DNA of 64,000 bases from Axinella damicornis (GCA_963931865.1 OZ007514.1:1289736-1353735), one strand, 5' to 3'. Counted from the stretch's first letter, positions 10,723 to 22,087 are shown. Numbers and translations are program-made. Notes: generated by a model from the letters alone, not told the origin.

Positions 10723-11975
10723 ATGGCGGAGTTACATGAAGCAATTGCTGGCCTTTGTGTAGTGATTCAGCGCATTGTTCGTTCCTACCAAGTAAGCAGA
10801 GACCCTTGCAATTTAGATCTCCTTATCTACCAGGTTTCTAAACTGCTAGGAATACTGATAGCAGTCACGTACTGCAGTGACCAATTGCAAGTCCTGGATG
10901 CTGTTGGGCAAAGTTTGACTTTACTTGAAGAACTTCGAAGTTCATCCTCCCTAACTAGTGTGGAGGGCTATGTACCACAACTATCTTCTGGGAATGGCAG
11001 GGGTCGTCCAAGATCCAAGGAGTACCTACTGCATATTGGGTTTAGTTGCTCTAAGGTGGCTGATGTGATTGGAGTGAGCTTGAGCACAATAAGGAGGAGG
11101 ATGACAGAGTATGGACTCACAGTGCATGCCTTATATGCTACTATCAGTGACAGGGAATTGGATGACCTCACTGAGCAAATAAAACAGGATTTTCCCAACT
11201 GTGGATATTGCATGATGCAAGGACACTTGTTGCGTCAAGGCCATTGATCCCACATGCCCGCATCCTTCATAGAATTGATCCTGACGGTGTTGCAATTAGA
11301 TGGGCTACAACCGTTCAGAGACGGAAATACACCGTACCTTCACCTCTATCCCTTTGGCATATTGATGAAATTAATCAGGTTAGCAAAAGTAATATTGCTT
11401 AACTGTGCACATCTCTTTGATCGATTTCGTTTTGTTTTTCAGGTGGAGACTGGTGGTGCATGGTGGAGTAGATGGATTCTCCCAGATACCTGTTTTTCTT
11501 AAGTGTTCAGACAACAACCGTGCAAGTACGGTCTTTCAAGATTTCATAGAAGCATATGGCCTTCCATCACGAGTGAGATGTGATCAGGGTGGAGAAAATG
11601 TGGATGTATCGCTGTTTATGTTAATGCATGAACTTCGTGGTCCAGGGCGTGGATCAGTGATAGTAGGCAAGAGTGTACACAACCAGCGAATTGAGAGACT
11701 GTGGAGGGATGTCTATCAGGGTGTACTTGGCCTCTATCGTGCTCTCACCTTGAGTCTAGGATGCTGGATCCCAACAATGATATTCACCTGTTCTGCCTTC
11801 ATTACGTATTCATCCCCCGCATCAACGCTCACCTATAGACGCTTGGAAGGTTGCATGGATCAAACATCCCATGAGGTCTGAGCATAATCTGTCTCCAGAA
11901 CAGTTATGGACAGCAGGCCTTAACAGCATGGCAGGCTCTTCCTCACACATTGCTAGACTATGAAGTATTTGAGAA
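10723..11975 (+). pseudogene. Broken rve-type transposase
   Basis: The intact N-terminal frame (10723-11247) has a helix-turn-helix region, GRGRPRSKEYLLHIGFSCSK then VSLSTIRRRMTEYGL, followed by FPNCGYCMMQGHLLRQGH. After that stop the match continues in another frame (ARILHRIDPDGVAIRW, SPLSLWHID). A likely short intron of about 65 bp (GTTAGC...TTTCAG) follows, then [20 protein letters not shown]. Catalytic-type acidic residues are visible: [13 protein letters not shown] and [10 protein letters not shown]. Near the C-terminus the match changes frame again ([16 protein letters not shown], then [18 protein letters not shown]). At least three frame breaks make this copy inactive. Confidence 0.8.
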
Positions 11976-12191
11976 TATGTCAGAGGTAAGAAGTACCATA
12001 ATTTTTATGTGTGATTTGGCCCTACATGCGACATCAAGTAGACCATGAGCTCGAGGCATTGCGCATGTTATGCGTGTCTCTGGGTAATACCCATATAGCC
12101 TAGAAAACCATTCAGTGGGAATGGTGCATGCATGCATAATGTTTTACTTGTGATTTGCTAGTCACGCACACCCCCACAGAGGTCTGGTGTT

Positions 12192-12491
12192 TTGAGTGAG
12201 CATTCTTGTCACTATAACATAATATTATGGAATTTGAGATTGCCAATGAAATCAACGAGGTCACACGTAATAATTACTGTGGGATATGTCACCGATCGAT
12301 CCAGGAATCAGTTTAAACAGCTCATAAACAAAGGATTTTATTTCGTTGATGGTTCAGCCATCTCCAACGCCGAAAAAGAACGGTTTTACAGCAATACCAG
12401 GATAATGAAGAAGTCCACCGCTTCGCAGCGGATGTTTTGGGGGTTAGTGGACATCACTGACTACTTGAAGGTAGGGCTACGCGACATATAG
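12192..12491 (+). other. Unassigned open frame inside the transposon
   Basis: A 99-codon frame contains VGYVTDRSRNQFKQLINKGF and KKSTASQRMFWGLVDITD. I recognise no family. It could be an accessory ORF or an exon of cargo. Confidence 0.25.
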
Positions 12492-13056
12492 TACAGAATG
12501 GAAATTTCTCTCATAAATTGCTTTCTTAGTGCAATCAGCGCTTCATTACACCTACGCTGGACACACCTCTAGTCTGTGACAAGAAATGCAACTCAACCCA
12601 CCAGACATTCTCCGCTGATGCATGTGGGCATCTGGGCATGAGACCAGTGATTTTTGCTTCCTTCATGTACATGTATATAATATCATTGCATAGAGTGAAG
12701 CTGAGCACTATGGCATTGACTGGGGGGGACCAGTGCCTTGTGGAGACTTGGAGACCGTGATTGTTCCAGAAACAAACTGCCCTTTGACAACCTGCGACAT
12801 GCAAGAATTACAATCTGTTGTATTACCTCTCGCATCAAGCACTGAGTATGGAGTTGATTTGTATACTAGAACTCTACAGTTTGTTAGCAGGAAATTAGAT
12901 TAACATTGCAGCCCTAATGATCAAAGCTATAGGATAATAAGGAATGATACCGATTTTGATTGGCAGAGATAATGACTTGATACTATGGGTTAACGCAACA
13001 AGATACACTGTAGGGCAGAACCAAAACGGGAGTTTAATGCCGCTTGCAGTTTTAGC

Positions 13057-13325
13057 GCTTGTTTTAGATCGCTTGCATAAAGTTTTGGACCGCTTGCATA
13101 AAGTTTTGGATCGCTTGCATGAAGTTACGAACGCTTGCATGAAGTTACGAACGCTTGCATGAAGTTTTAGACCGCTTGCATGAAGTTACGACCGCTTGCA
13201 TAAAGTTTTGGAACCGCTTGCATAAAGTTTTGGACCGCTTGCATGAAGTTTTAGACCGCTTGCATGAAGTTACGAACGCTTGCATGAAGTTACGAACGCT
13301 TGCATGAAGTTTCGAACGCTTGCAT
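13057..13325 (-). repeat. Right subterminal tandem repeat array of the transposon
   Basis: Inverted counterpart of the left array, built from units like CGCTTGCATGAAGTTACGAA and CGCTTGCATAAAGTTTTGGA. Confidence 0.9.
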
Positions 13326-13385
13326 CCGGGATATCGGTTTTTGACACTGATATCACACCATAGTATGCATGGGTATAGAACAATT

Positions 13386-13432
13386 GTCGAGTTTCGAGTT
13401 CGAGTTTCGAGTTCGAGTTTCGAGTTCGAGTT
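13386..13432. repeat. Minisatellite of GAGTTTCGAGTTC units
   Basis: Three to four tandem copies of GAGTTTCGAGTTC lie just outside the right transposon end. A GTCGAACTCGAACTCGA-like motif occurs near 18200. Confidence 0.8.
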
Positions 13433-13536
13433 GAATGTCCGGAAGTGGGCTTTCCTGCCAGTACAATGGGTCGCTCGACATCCCTAGACTCTACAGCAGT
13501 TCCATGGAATACTGGCGGAGAGTGGAGGTTGCTACC

Positions 13537-13558
13537 GGGGGGGGGGGGGGGGGGGGGG
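13537..13558. repeat. Poly(G) tract
   Basis: 22 consecutive G. Other long G runs are at 15279-15301, 56102-56118 and 63783-63806. Such tracts can form G-quadruplexes and are prone to sequencing-length errors. Confidence 0.95.
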
Positions 13559-14053
13559 TTTCTCGAGATGCTGTTCACATCCACGCAAAAATAGTAAGTA
13601 CGCGGAACAGAGAAATTAGTATTTTGGGGGATGTACAGCCCTATTTAGGGTGAATTTTCTGTGAAGTAATGCTTGTGGCAGTGGGAACGAGGCTAGGTCA
13701 TGATCACTTGTTTGTGCATGGTCACTGACGCTAGTTGGTGTTTGCACTTTGCACAGAAGTCTGTAACGCAGTTGCATGGTTTACCTTTAATTTCCGAGAC
13801 AGAAGACTAGTTAGTTAGAGTTCTGTCGTTCCAGTATGATTCGGAGTGAAAACTGTTTACCTTCTTTGCAGAGAATGCTCCGGCATGGCCGAACCTGCCT
13901 TGAACACTACAAGACACCTCAGCAGTGTGCAGAGAATGCACTGGCATGCATGGCCCGACCCTGGTGGACACTCAGATAATATGTCTTAGTTCAGCTGATA
14001 TGCATGGTTCTGCAGTTCCCAGGATGAATCACTGTACCTGTGTGCTCAGTCAT

Positions 14054-15234
14054 CACAGAGTCGGTAGACTCTGTATGTAGGGATACGACGTACACGCAAT
14101 ATATGATAATACAAAAAAATCTCTCCAAATCTCAGAAACGGTACACTTATAAGCCTTTATAACCACATACCGTTCATCTTCGAGTGCTTTCATCACCAAC
14201 AAGACTCCTCGCATCGCGAAAACCCGTCGCGAAAGTACCACACCAGGCACTCGCAAAACGGGCAAATTGTTTTTCTTTCTTCTTCTTCTTTCTTTCTTTC
14301 TTTCTTTCTTCAGACAACTTAGCTCAACGTTGCCTCAATCTGTCACGATGGTTTTCGCACGAAACAGCAGCATTTTCAACCGAGCAGTGCAACGTCCCAT
14401 CGCTTTTTCGCTACCTCCAAGTCTTCACCAAGCGGCTGCAGCTGCCCACTCAATAACTATGGCTTCGTTTGTCACGCCATTTTCACGTTTGTACGCATGC
14501 GCACTTTAACGAGCACTTAGCAACGATACGTAATTATTACTCAAGATCGCTGAATTAGAAACAGTGGGGAAGATACGATGTGTTGTCAAACGAGGCACTC
14601 TTCTGAGGTTAGTCCCTGTACGCATGATTTAGCTAAGCTTATATTGCTACCTATACTGTATTCTGTGAGCAGGGTGAATGCCTATCTCAACTCTCAACAC
14701 CCATATGAATGTCCCTACTATAAACTGCCTATGCCATGGTCTTCAGACAGGGAGAACTCAGTGGCTTTGTCATCCATCTAGGGAACAGTTGACTTGAGAT
14801 GCCCGGGCCTGATTCTTCAGCCAATGCTGGAAGTGTAATACCTGAGTAATATTGTCCACATACCAAGGCAAGGACACCTACTGCCCAGGTGCCTGTGAGG
14901 TCACTGACTTCTGCAGCAAACTTCAGCTCAAACATGCGCCTGCTGCCCCCCAAAAATTACATAAACAAGTAATAAAAAACATTAAAAATGTATCAGGATG
15001 TAGGGATACCAGAACGGCAAAAAGTAAGGAAACAAGAGGGATGATCGAACATAACAGTGAAGTATACAATCACCCCTACATATCTTTTTTCATTGTACAT
15101 GTATAAGGAAGAAGATCTCTGTAGGGGTGATTGTATACTTCACTGTTATGTTCGATCATCCCTCTTGTTTCCTTACTTTTTGCCGTTCTGGTATCCCTAC
15201 ATCCTGATACATTTTTAATGTTTTTTATTACTTG
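14054..15234 (-). repeat. Left arm of a large inverted repeat
   Basis: About 1.18 kb that matches 19610-20670 in inverted orientation along its whole length. Landmarks are CAGAGTCGGTAGACTCTG at the outer edge, GAACGGTATGTGGTTATAAA (minus), a TTTC/TTC microsatellite, AACTATGGCTTCGTTTGTCA, CTGATTCTTCAGCCAATGCT and the terminal hairpin. Its minus strand has short frames (GITLPALAEESGPGIS; DERYVVIKAYKCTVSEIWRD) with close counterparts in the other arm, but neither is a convincing gene. No target duplication was found at the outer edges. Confidence 0.8.
14966..15234. mobile_element. 269-bp near-perfect palindrome (hairpin MITE), copy A
   Basis: The arms CAAGTAATAAAAAACATTAA and the complementary TTAATGTTTTTTATTACTTG continue through about 120 bp of near-perfect inverted sequence around a short centre. 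The palindrome is the inner end of the left arm. Confidence 0.9.
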
Positions 15235-15278
15235 TGCTAATATAAACAGGCAGAATGAAAATCAGTTTATTTCATTTC

Positions 15279-15301
15279 GGGGGGGGGGGGGGGGGGGGGG
15301 G
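15279..15301. repeat. Poly(G) tract
   Basis: 23 consecutive G just inside the left inverted-repeat arm. Confidence 0.95.
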
Positions 15302-16247
15302 TTGGGTTGGTTTGGTGCTAATGCTGAAAATCTTCAATGTAAGCAAGATTAGTGCAAATCTATGCTCATTTCTAGAAAAAGAAAATGTCCAGAGTTGACT
15401 GTTTGTGGTCAAGTATTTGAACAGGTGGAAAGCTTTACTACTCACCTCCGACCTGACATGGTCTAAGCATACTCATTTCTCGAAGAAAAAAAATGTCCAG
15501 AGTTGACTGTTTCAGAAAGATATCAAACTGGCATTGAAACTGCTTGAGGAGTCCAGAAGTTTGCCCTCAGGATATCGGTGTAGCAAGAGCTATTACATGA
15601 GCTATGAGGACCTACTGGACACCTTCCAGCTTCCTGACCTATCAATGAGGAGCTCAGACTATCATTACTGTTTAAGATTGTACGAGTCATTCTTTTCCCG
15701 TCCAACATTTTTGTAACCATGAAGTCCACACCACATCAGACTAAACCGTACATGTATCGTCAACCTTTTTGCTCATACCAACTCCTTCCTTTATTCATTT
15801 GTGCCTCACACTTTCTCTGCATGCTTTACCTAGTCACAGAATATGACAACTCTGTCTACTTTAAGAATGCATTTTTTTCCTCACTCTACGTACCTTAGAT
15901 GTTTCTGTTTTTGTGTGTCTTGGGGGTACTACTCATTAGCTATATTATGCTATTCCTGTATATCCCTTGCTGTTGCATAAAATTTCATAGGAAAAAATAA
16001 CAACAAAACCCCCCGCTTTTATCATGCATTATATTAGCGGCAAGAACTTCCTGTGGGTGGAGCTTCACGGATGTGATCGACATCGACACCCCGGAATACA
16101 CGCTGGAGTTAGTCTCGCCAAGGATAATTAAAACGGAATTGGCAAAGTACAATTGGCACCTACACTTTGGAGTGTTTGGCTGGCTGCGCATGTGCCGACT
16201 GCACTTAAAAAAAAAAAAAAAGATGGTTGAAGGCACTTGATGAGAAG
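15302..16247. other. Spacer between inverted arms, no gene recognised
   Basis: GAAAATGTCCAGAGTTGACT is repeated at 15379 and 15488. A short plus frame at 15534-15716 (SYEDLLDTFQLPDLSMRSSD) has no recognised family. An A14 run lies at 16207-16221. Confidence 0.4.
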
Positions 16248-16251
16248 TTAA

Positions 16252-16945
16252 GGTTACGGGATACCCAATAACTAATTAGGTAATTAAGTGGGCGTAACTT
16301 CCTGTATTAGGCCAATTAAATGGGCATGACTTCCTGTACGCATGCGCCTAACCAAGGCAGCTGCTGTCCTGCCATAGTGAAGACGTGTTCGTGATGGCCA
16401 CTGATTTTCGACGTCAAACGTCTTCGCTGCCGTTCAGTGTAGGGTGTGCGCTGTTACCGCGAGTGAAAGTGAGGTACCTGTTGCAGTGCCAGAGACAGCA
16501 GAACAGCGATAGTCGGCTCTTTCCGTGAAGTAGTACGTGCTGAAAGGGGGACGGTTTGACCTCTATGACTTCCACTTTCGACTTCCGTCGATTCTATCTC
16601 TCATCGTAGACCTCCCCGGGCTTTCACTATGGTCTCTGTCACCATTATCGGCAAGGTAGGTCTCGATAAAGTACGATCTGTGCTCTGAATGTCCCTTTCT
16701 ATCTCCAAAATTTGACGTCAAAAAATCCTTGTAACAGAGTCGTACGATAACTGCACGCAGTGCATGTACCCTAGCGCTTATAACGCTGATCTCCGCAGCA
16801 TCCAATGATACATCTCTTGTACTTCATAGTGCGTGAGCCTTGCTTACTAGGGTGAGCCAGAACGAGCTCCACATTAGTTGTAAAACTAGGAAGCCACGCC
16901 CACTTAATTAATCAGACGTTAATTACATTTGGGTATCCCGTAACC
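16252..16945. mobile_element. TTAA-flanked piggyBac-like MITE, copy A
   Basis: The terminal inverted repeats GGTTACGGGATACCCA and TGGGTATCCCGTAACC are perfect and sit directly inside TTAA on both sides. A second inner inverted motif is AAGTGGGCGTAACTTCC with ACGCCCACTTAATTA. TTAA target sites are diagnostic of the piggyBac class (family knowledge). No transposase is present. Confidence 0.8.
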
Positions 16946-17379
16946 TTAATGATTGTATGCAGGAGTGGGCTCCTGTGAGAGGTGACTTCACCATCATTTT
17001 TTTTCCCCTTGGCTGTTTCAACGTTCCTATACAGTGTGGCTAGTGGATGCACCACATCTATGAGGAAGATATCCTGCACTACTGTTGTTTTAGCTGACCA
17101 TAACGTACTAGAGCAAGTGCGCATCCAGGACAGCCTGCTAATTCCTTTGCACTGTTGTAACTGTGTTGGGAGGGAGGATCAAGTCTGCAAGAGGTGTGTA
17201 TAACTGACTCATACATTGCAGTGTGAGTGGCTGTTCCTGCTTGAGATCAAAGCAACCGATCAGTTTTTACAACTTGTTTTTATGAATTATTGGTCAACCT
17301 CCACCGTTCTTAGTTACATTTTGTAGCTCATCAGTGAAGAGTTTGTTTAATTCTCCTTTCAGCTAGAAAAGCACAGACT

Positions 17380-17620
17380 TGTTACAGTATGGACACTGCA
17401 AGGAAAGTGTGCTCCTCTTTGGTTCCCAACCCCATCTACAAAACTGAGGTTCCTGTGTATGAGGAGATTGCCGGTCAAGCACTTTGGAGGTGGGTGGACT
17501 CAGTTATCAGGACAAGGGTGTCTACCAGTGTGAAGTGAGGCACAATGCTTGGGATGTTGTAATCGGCAAGAACAGCTCTCTGCTTCAGTTGCAATGTGAG
17601 AATTCAGCAGCAGATGCTGT
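17380..17620 (+). pseudogene. Degenerate immunoglobulin-like domain fragment
   Basis: One frame reads SSTLEVGGLSYQDKGVYQCE, the typical D-x-G-x-Y-x-C end of an Ig domain, continuing to GKNSSLLQLQCE. Upstream the same frame has stops, while a different frame is open (NPIYKTEVPVYEEIAG). It is probably a decayed or mis-spliced Ig exon. Low confidence. Confidence 0.3.
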
Positions 17621-17970
17621 TAGTATCATGTAGTGCCTACATGTAATATAATGTGTTTTGACTTGCAGATGTACTAGTACAAAAGGAGAAGGATTATTGA
17701 CTGGTTCTAAAAAGCAACGTGTGATGGTAAAAGTGGATCAACATTCTTAGTTATAATTTTCGGCTAGCTAGCGCTAGTGGACTATAGCTATACAACGGCA
17801 CAATCACATACAACGAGCACATTCAAAGTGAGACTAAGCAAAGAACAGAAGACCATGACAGATTATAGGCAGGCTTGCCTCATAATATTATTGCCCTGCT
17901 ATCAGCTTGTATAGCAGACATCACTATTTTGGGTTCAAAGGTCATCTCCCAGTATTCGCACCTCATCCTT

Positions 17971-18034
17971 GGTCTCGCGGGCCAGCCTCTCGCCCCGTAG
18001 TGGGTACGGGTACCGGGTGTGGCCTGCGAGACTA
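17971..18034. mobile_element. Short foldback of the GTCTCGCGGGCC type
   Basis: GGTCTCGCGGGCCAGCCTCT and GTGTGGCCTGCGAGACTA are inverted. It resembles 9814-9870, but no clear target duplication remains. Confidence 0.5.
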
Positions 18035-18589
18035 CGCTGGAGTCTGTATACGGGCACTTTGCCCATTTGGATAAATCAATCCACGGAATAAGTGATGTTC
18101 GAACGTGAGTGCAATCCGCTGTATTTATTATATATTAGCCCCACAATATGCCATGCATTCTCCTAGTTATACCTACCGCGGTATATCGGCTGCGCGACAA
18201 CTCGAACTCGAACTCGACGATCTCGAACTCGAAGTCGAAGTTTATCCATCCCGCAAATGATGCAGCGGCTGTATACATATATATATACGGCCGGAACAAC
18301 TACTGGTTCACGTGATCACTAGCCCCGCCCCCAAACTATTGCTGACGTCCTTGCTTGGGGATAGTTTCGATCTGCAGCAAACCGCATCATGTGGGGAGAC
18401 ACCATCAAACTACAAGGGAAGGAGGAGCTAGGGAGGGAGGGAGGGAGGTGGGAGAGAACTAGAGAAGTGGTACACAAGCAGGGCATAAAATCAGAAGCAT
18501 TGATAATTTGGCACTGCACACCAGGAGAATGTTGTGGATTAGAGACACATACAATAAGGAATAAGGACAGCCACACTAGGTGAGGTGCT

Positions 18590-18918
18590 CTATTTCTGTG
18601 ACAGTTGTTGGGTCAGTTTCATCTCAATCTCTGTGGCCAGTCTGTTCTCTTGAACTGCGGCAGACTGCAATGCCTGCACTACCCTCAACCAAGTGTAGGG
18701 GTGTCTTGCTTGTTTCTTCCACAGTGAGAAGACATTACTGAAGCAGAGGTTGGTATCTCCTGGACTGACAAGTGCGATTGCATCCAGTCTATGGTGGTCT
18801 AGCCCCAGCTGCACGCCCATGTCCCTCCACTTGCTTGGGATCTCGGCAGCCACTTCATTCATGAGGTCTGCCAGCTCTGGTTCACTGTCCAAGCCAGATG
18901 GGTACTTGCTATGCAGGT
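18590..18918 (-). CDS. Death domain, last exon of the ROC-COR-ZU5 gene
   Basis: The acceptor CTACTCAG is followed by a frame beginning LHSKYPSGLDSEPELADLMN and ending at a stop after TQQLSQK. The Death-domain signature is clear: IPSKWRDMGVQLGLDHHRLD, then the helix 5/6 block FSLWKKQARHPYTWLRVVQA. Death domains form homotypic helical bundles that assemble signalling platforms. The acceptor phase (two leading bases) matches the exon at 19357-19543, so this is read as the C-terminus of the large minus-strand gene rather than a separate gene. It lies between the two inverted-repeat arms. Confidence 0.8.
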
Positions 18919-19356
18919 CTGAGTAGGCAGACGTAAATATTGGAAGTATTCATCTACAGCTACAACAGCGGGTCAAGGGTACTGATGACCTGGCTCATGA
19001 CGGAGTGAAAATATTTGTGATGGTGTTGAGTTGGGGGATGCGAGACAGACAGCTACCCATATATATTTTATAATTGTTCCTGGGCAAAGACAGCCTGACA
19101 TTCAAGAAGAGATTGTACCGGGGTACTTTTCATCTATAGACAGTTCACAAAGCACTAGCAGTGTGTATAATGTGTCTCCATGAGGCTTGTTTGCACGTGT
19201 ATACCTCCTACCTTTCTCTCGTTGGCCATGTGTCCTGTTTACAACTGCAGCACCAGAAGCAGCAGCAGCTATATACAAGTGAGAACAACACCTTTGATAT
19301 GAAATTGCCACACGTATGTCATCTAAATTTCCGCCCCAAGTATATTGCTTAGATAC

Positions 19357-19543
19357 CTTGTGGAGGCTGCTGTGGTGGTAGGGGGTCAGATTGTATGGTG
19401 AGGAAAGTAGAAGGCTCCTTCGCTCCTTGGAGGGTCACTTGGTGACACAATCCTGCTGGCTGCTGCGTATCCCTCCGCATCCATTCCAATTGCAAGCAGG
19501 GGGACCAGACGGAGCCAGAGTTGTCCACTTGCTCTTTAATTAT
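19357..19543 (-). CDS. UPA-like linker exon between ZU5 and Death domains
   Basis: A 187-nt exon with acceptor CACTAG in phase 0 and donor CAAG|GTATCT in phase 1. The peptide begins IIKEQVDNSGSVWSPCLQLE and ends in a proline/glutamine-rich DPLPPQQPPQ before the Death domain. Both junction phases fit their neighbours exactly. ZU5-Death proteins usually carry a UPA domain at this place (family knowledge); sequence similarity alone is weak. Confidence 0.6.
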
Positions 19544-19609
19544 CTAGTGCGGAGAAGTAGTTGAAATATTGACCACACAGGTCTTTAGTTAGCAGTAACA
19601 TAACTGATA

Positions 19610-19880
19610 CAAGTAATAAAAAACATTTAAAATGTAACAGGATGTAGGGATACCAGAACCGCAAAAAGTAAGGAAACAAGGTAGGGATGATCACACAAAA
19701 CAGTGAAGTATACAACCCCCTACAGAGATCTTTTTCCATAATATGTGTATAATGAAAAAAGATATGTAGGGGGATTGTATACTTCACTGTTTTGTGTGAT
19801 CATCCCTACCTTGTTTCCTTACTTTTTGCGGTTCTGGTATCCCTACATCCTGTTACATTTTAAATGTTTTTTATTACTTG
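19610..19880. mobile_element. 271-bp near-perfect palindrome (hairpin MITE), copy B
   Basis: Arms CAAGTAATAAAAAACATTTA and TAAATGTTTTTTATTACTTG enclose a near-perfect inverted stem around TCCATAATATGTGTATAATG. It differs from copy A at scattered sites that are changed on both arms, which implies arm-to-arm homogenisation. Confidence 0.9.
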
Positions 19881-20670
19881 TTTATGTCATTTTTTTTAGC
19901 AGCAGGCGCATGCATACTGGACTCTGGCATTTACACTGCCAGCAATGGCTGAAGAATCAGACCCAAGCATCTCAAAAGCCAACCCTTTTCTGGATGGATA
20001 CTAAGCCAGTGCTCCCTGAGCTGAAGTAGTATACATGTAGGTAAAATAGCTATACCAGATAGTAGTAGTGACACATTGTTGAGTCTTTAGATAGCATTCA
20101 CCCCTCTCACAGAACACAGTCTACCTCAGTCTATAGTTACGGTAACACAACAGCAAGGCACTTCTAATTCAGCGATCTTGAATAATAATTACGTATCGTT
20201 GCTAAGTGATCGTTTAAGTGCGCATGCGTACAAACATGAAAATGGCGTGACAAATGAAGCCATAGTTGTTGAGTGGGCAGCTGTAGCCGCCTGGTGAAGA
20301 CCTGGAGGTTACCAAAAAGCGATGGGCTGGTGCACTGCTCGGTGTAAAATGCTGCTGTTTCGTGCGAAAACCATCATGAGGGATTGAGGCGACGTTGAGC
20401 TAGCCCATCTGAAAGAAAGAAGAAAGAAGAAAGAAGAAGAAAGAAAAACAATTTGCCCGTTTTGCGAGTACCTGGTGCGGTACTTTCGCGACGGTTTTTC
20501 GCGACGCGAGGAGTCTTGTTGGTCATGAAAACACTCGAAGATGAACGGTATGTGGTTATAAAGGCTTATAAGTGTACCGTTTCTGAGATTTGGAGAGATT
20601 CTTTTGTATTAGCATATATTGCGTGTACGTCGTATCCCTACATACAGAGTCTACCGACTCTGCGATACCA
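19610..20670 (+). repeat. Right arm of the large inverted repeat
   Basis: Inverted counterpart of 14054-15234, somewhat shorter, with the same order of landmarks. It begins with a hairpin MITE and ends CAGAGTCTACCGACTCTG. It lies in the 2.5-kb intron between the ZU5 exon and the UPA-like exon. Confidence 0.8.
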
Positions 20671-20890
20671 AGTACAAAAAAGTTTAACTGCTACCTGCAT
20701 GTAATGTCAGCAGAGTTCGGCCGGCTTTGATTCTTCCAATGACAATTAACATAATTATGTCCAATCAAGCTGTGATTTGCCAATGCCGATTAACTTATGC
20801 AGTAATCCACTACATAATGATGGACTCAAAAACAGTTTGAAGAGGATGGATTCCATTTCTCGATCAGCTGAATAACAAAAATTTCCACTA

Positions 20891-21911
20891 CCGTAGGTGC
20901 TCTAATTATGTGTCCTTTCTAATTCTGCGTCAAAATTCAATGTCTCAAACCAATAATGCGTTGTACTGTACTCCGGGGACTAATTCACGTAACGCAATTA
21001 TAATGGCAGCATGGCAGCTAGCTCGAACTCGAAGTGCACACAGTACAGTTGAACGGCGAAGAGGGTGCATCACATCACTGCCTGTGAACGTTGATGTATA
21101 AAGACACAGTTGCGATATGGCTGGGACATCAGTGAAGGTACGAGAAAGCAACTCACTTATATTTGTATTCTGTGCCCCAGGATACGGATGCACGGCCGTA
21201 GCAAGCGGTCCGGCCGGTCCGGTTTTGGCGGACCACTTTTTCACTCGAACAAGAAGAAAAAGTTCCTTGTTGGCTACCATCAGTGCTATACAGCATGGCA
21301 GAGAAAGTCATTGAAGTGCAGCACTGACTCATGCTTTCACCAGTCCACGCGACTCGAAACTCGATATTCAGGGGCTAGAGACGAGACCAACACACGGAAT
21401 GGAGACAGGGCTACCGTGCGCCGCCTTACTCACGAGTTCGAGTGGCGCGGCAGAGATGGCGATGATGTACTAGCCGCTGAGAATGAGGCGGTCACAGAAT
21501 TGAAAAACAGAAAGGTTAGAAGTGGCAGTGTAGCGCAAAGCACGAAGGTGCTACGAGAGCCAATCCAGATAGCTGAAAAAGTGAAGGTGAAATAAAATTT
21601 CCGTGCTTCGCGCGGAATAGATCACCACTACACAGCTTTATGCACTGCCTTCAGCAGTGGCCGTACCACTCAAAAGTTGCTTGCTACAGGCCTGGGATGC
21701 CCCATGTAGGAGAAAAGGCAGCGACAGTCCGACAACCGGGAACAAACACAACCGCTATGGCAATAGCCTTGTCTACACTCGTCTGACTTTAGTACCTAGC
21801 GAGGTGTTTCCCAATCTTGCGTCAAAGTTCGTCGCCATTGGGCTGACAGAATTTCTATGGTTGCATTGCATTTCTTATTTTTTGAGTGACGCATAATTAG
21901 AGCACCTACGG
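20891..21911. mobile_element. TA-flanked element with a nested MITE
   Basis: The ends CCGTAGGTGCTCTAATTATG and CATAATTAGAGCACCTACGG are perfect complements, flanked by TA. The interior holds another repeat. It lies in the same intron as the right inverted-repeat arm. The 161-codon plus frame at 21110-21595 crosses the nested boundary and is not a gene. Confidence 0.75.
21189..21666. mobile_element. Nested MITE related to the 56.1 kb element
   Basis: It starts near TGCACGGCCGTAGCAAGC and ends near GCAGTGGCCGTACC. GAAGGTGCTACGAGAGCC and CGTGCTTCGCGCGGA match the element at 56090-56559 (GAAGGTGCCACGAGAGCC, CGCGCTTCGCGCGGA). Confidence 0.55.
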
Positions 21912-22087
21912 TAATGTAACGTGCAATGCCTGCTCACTCATGATTTTGGTTACTGGTCAGCTGATTTTGGGGATGAAAATAAACTATGTGTGGCCCACTA
22001 GAGTGGCTGTTTATTCACTTGCCACCAGGTATGGTTAATGCACAAAATAGTTGCGAGCTACCTCATCACAGAGGAGGCTGGACTCAC

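Larger units (their letters stand above)
10306..13363. mobile_element. rve/DDE DNA transposon with subterminal repeats (degenerate)
   Basis: The left end CTATGGTGTGATATCAGTGT and its exact complement at the right end define a 3,058-bp element. It is flanked by TATG on both sides, a likely 4-bp target duplication. Just inside each end lie 250-300 bp of tandem repeats of a ~20-bp unit around TTCATGCAAGCGTTCGTAAC, in opposite orientations. The interior carries a broken transposase gene. A 4-bp duplication with an rve integrase resembles Ginger/IS3EU-type cut-and-paste elements (family knowledge; exact superfamily not settled). Confidence 0.85.

Noticed and set aside
21110..21595. 161-codon plus-strand ORF
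   Set aside because: It crosses the boundary of two nested MITEs and is not conserved in the related element at 56.1 kb.
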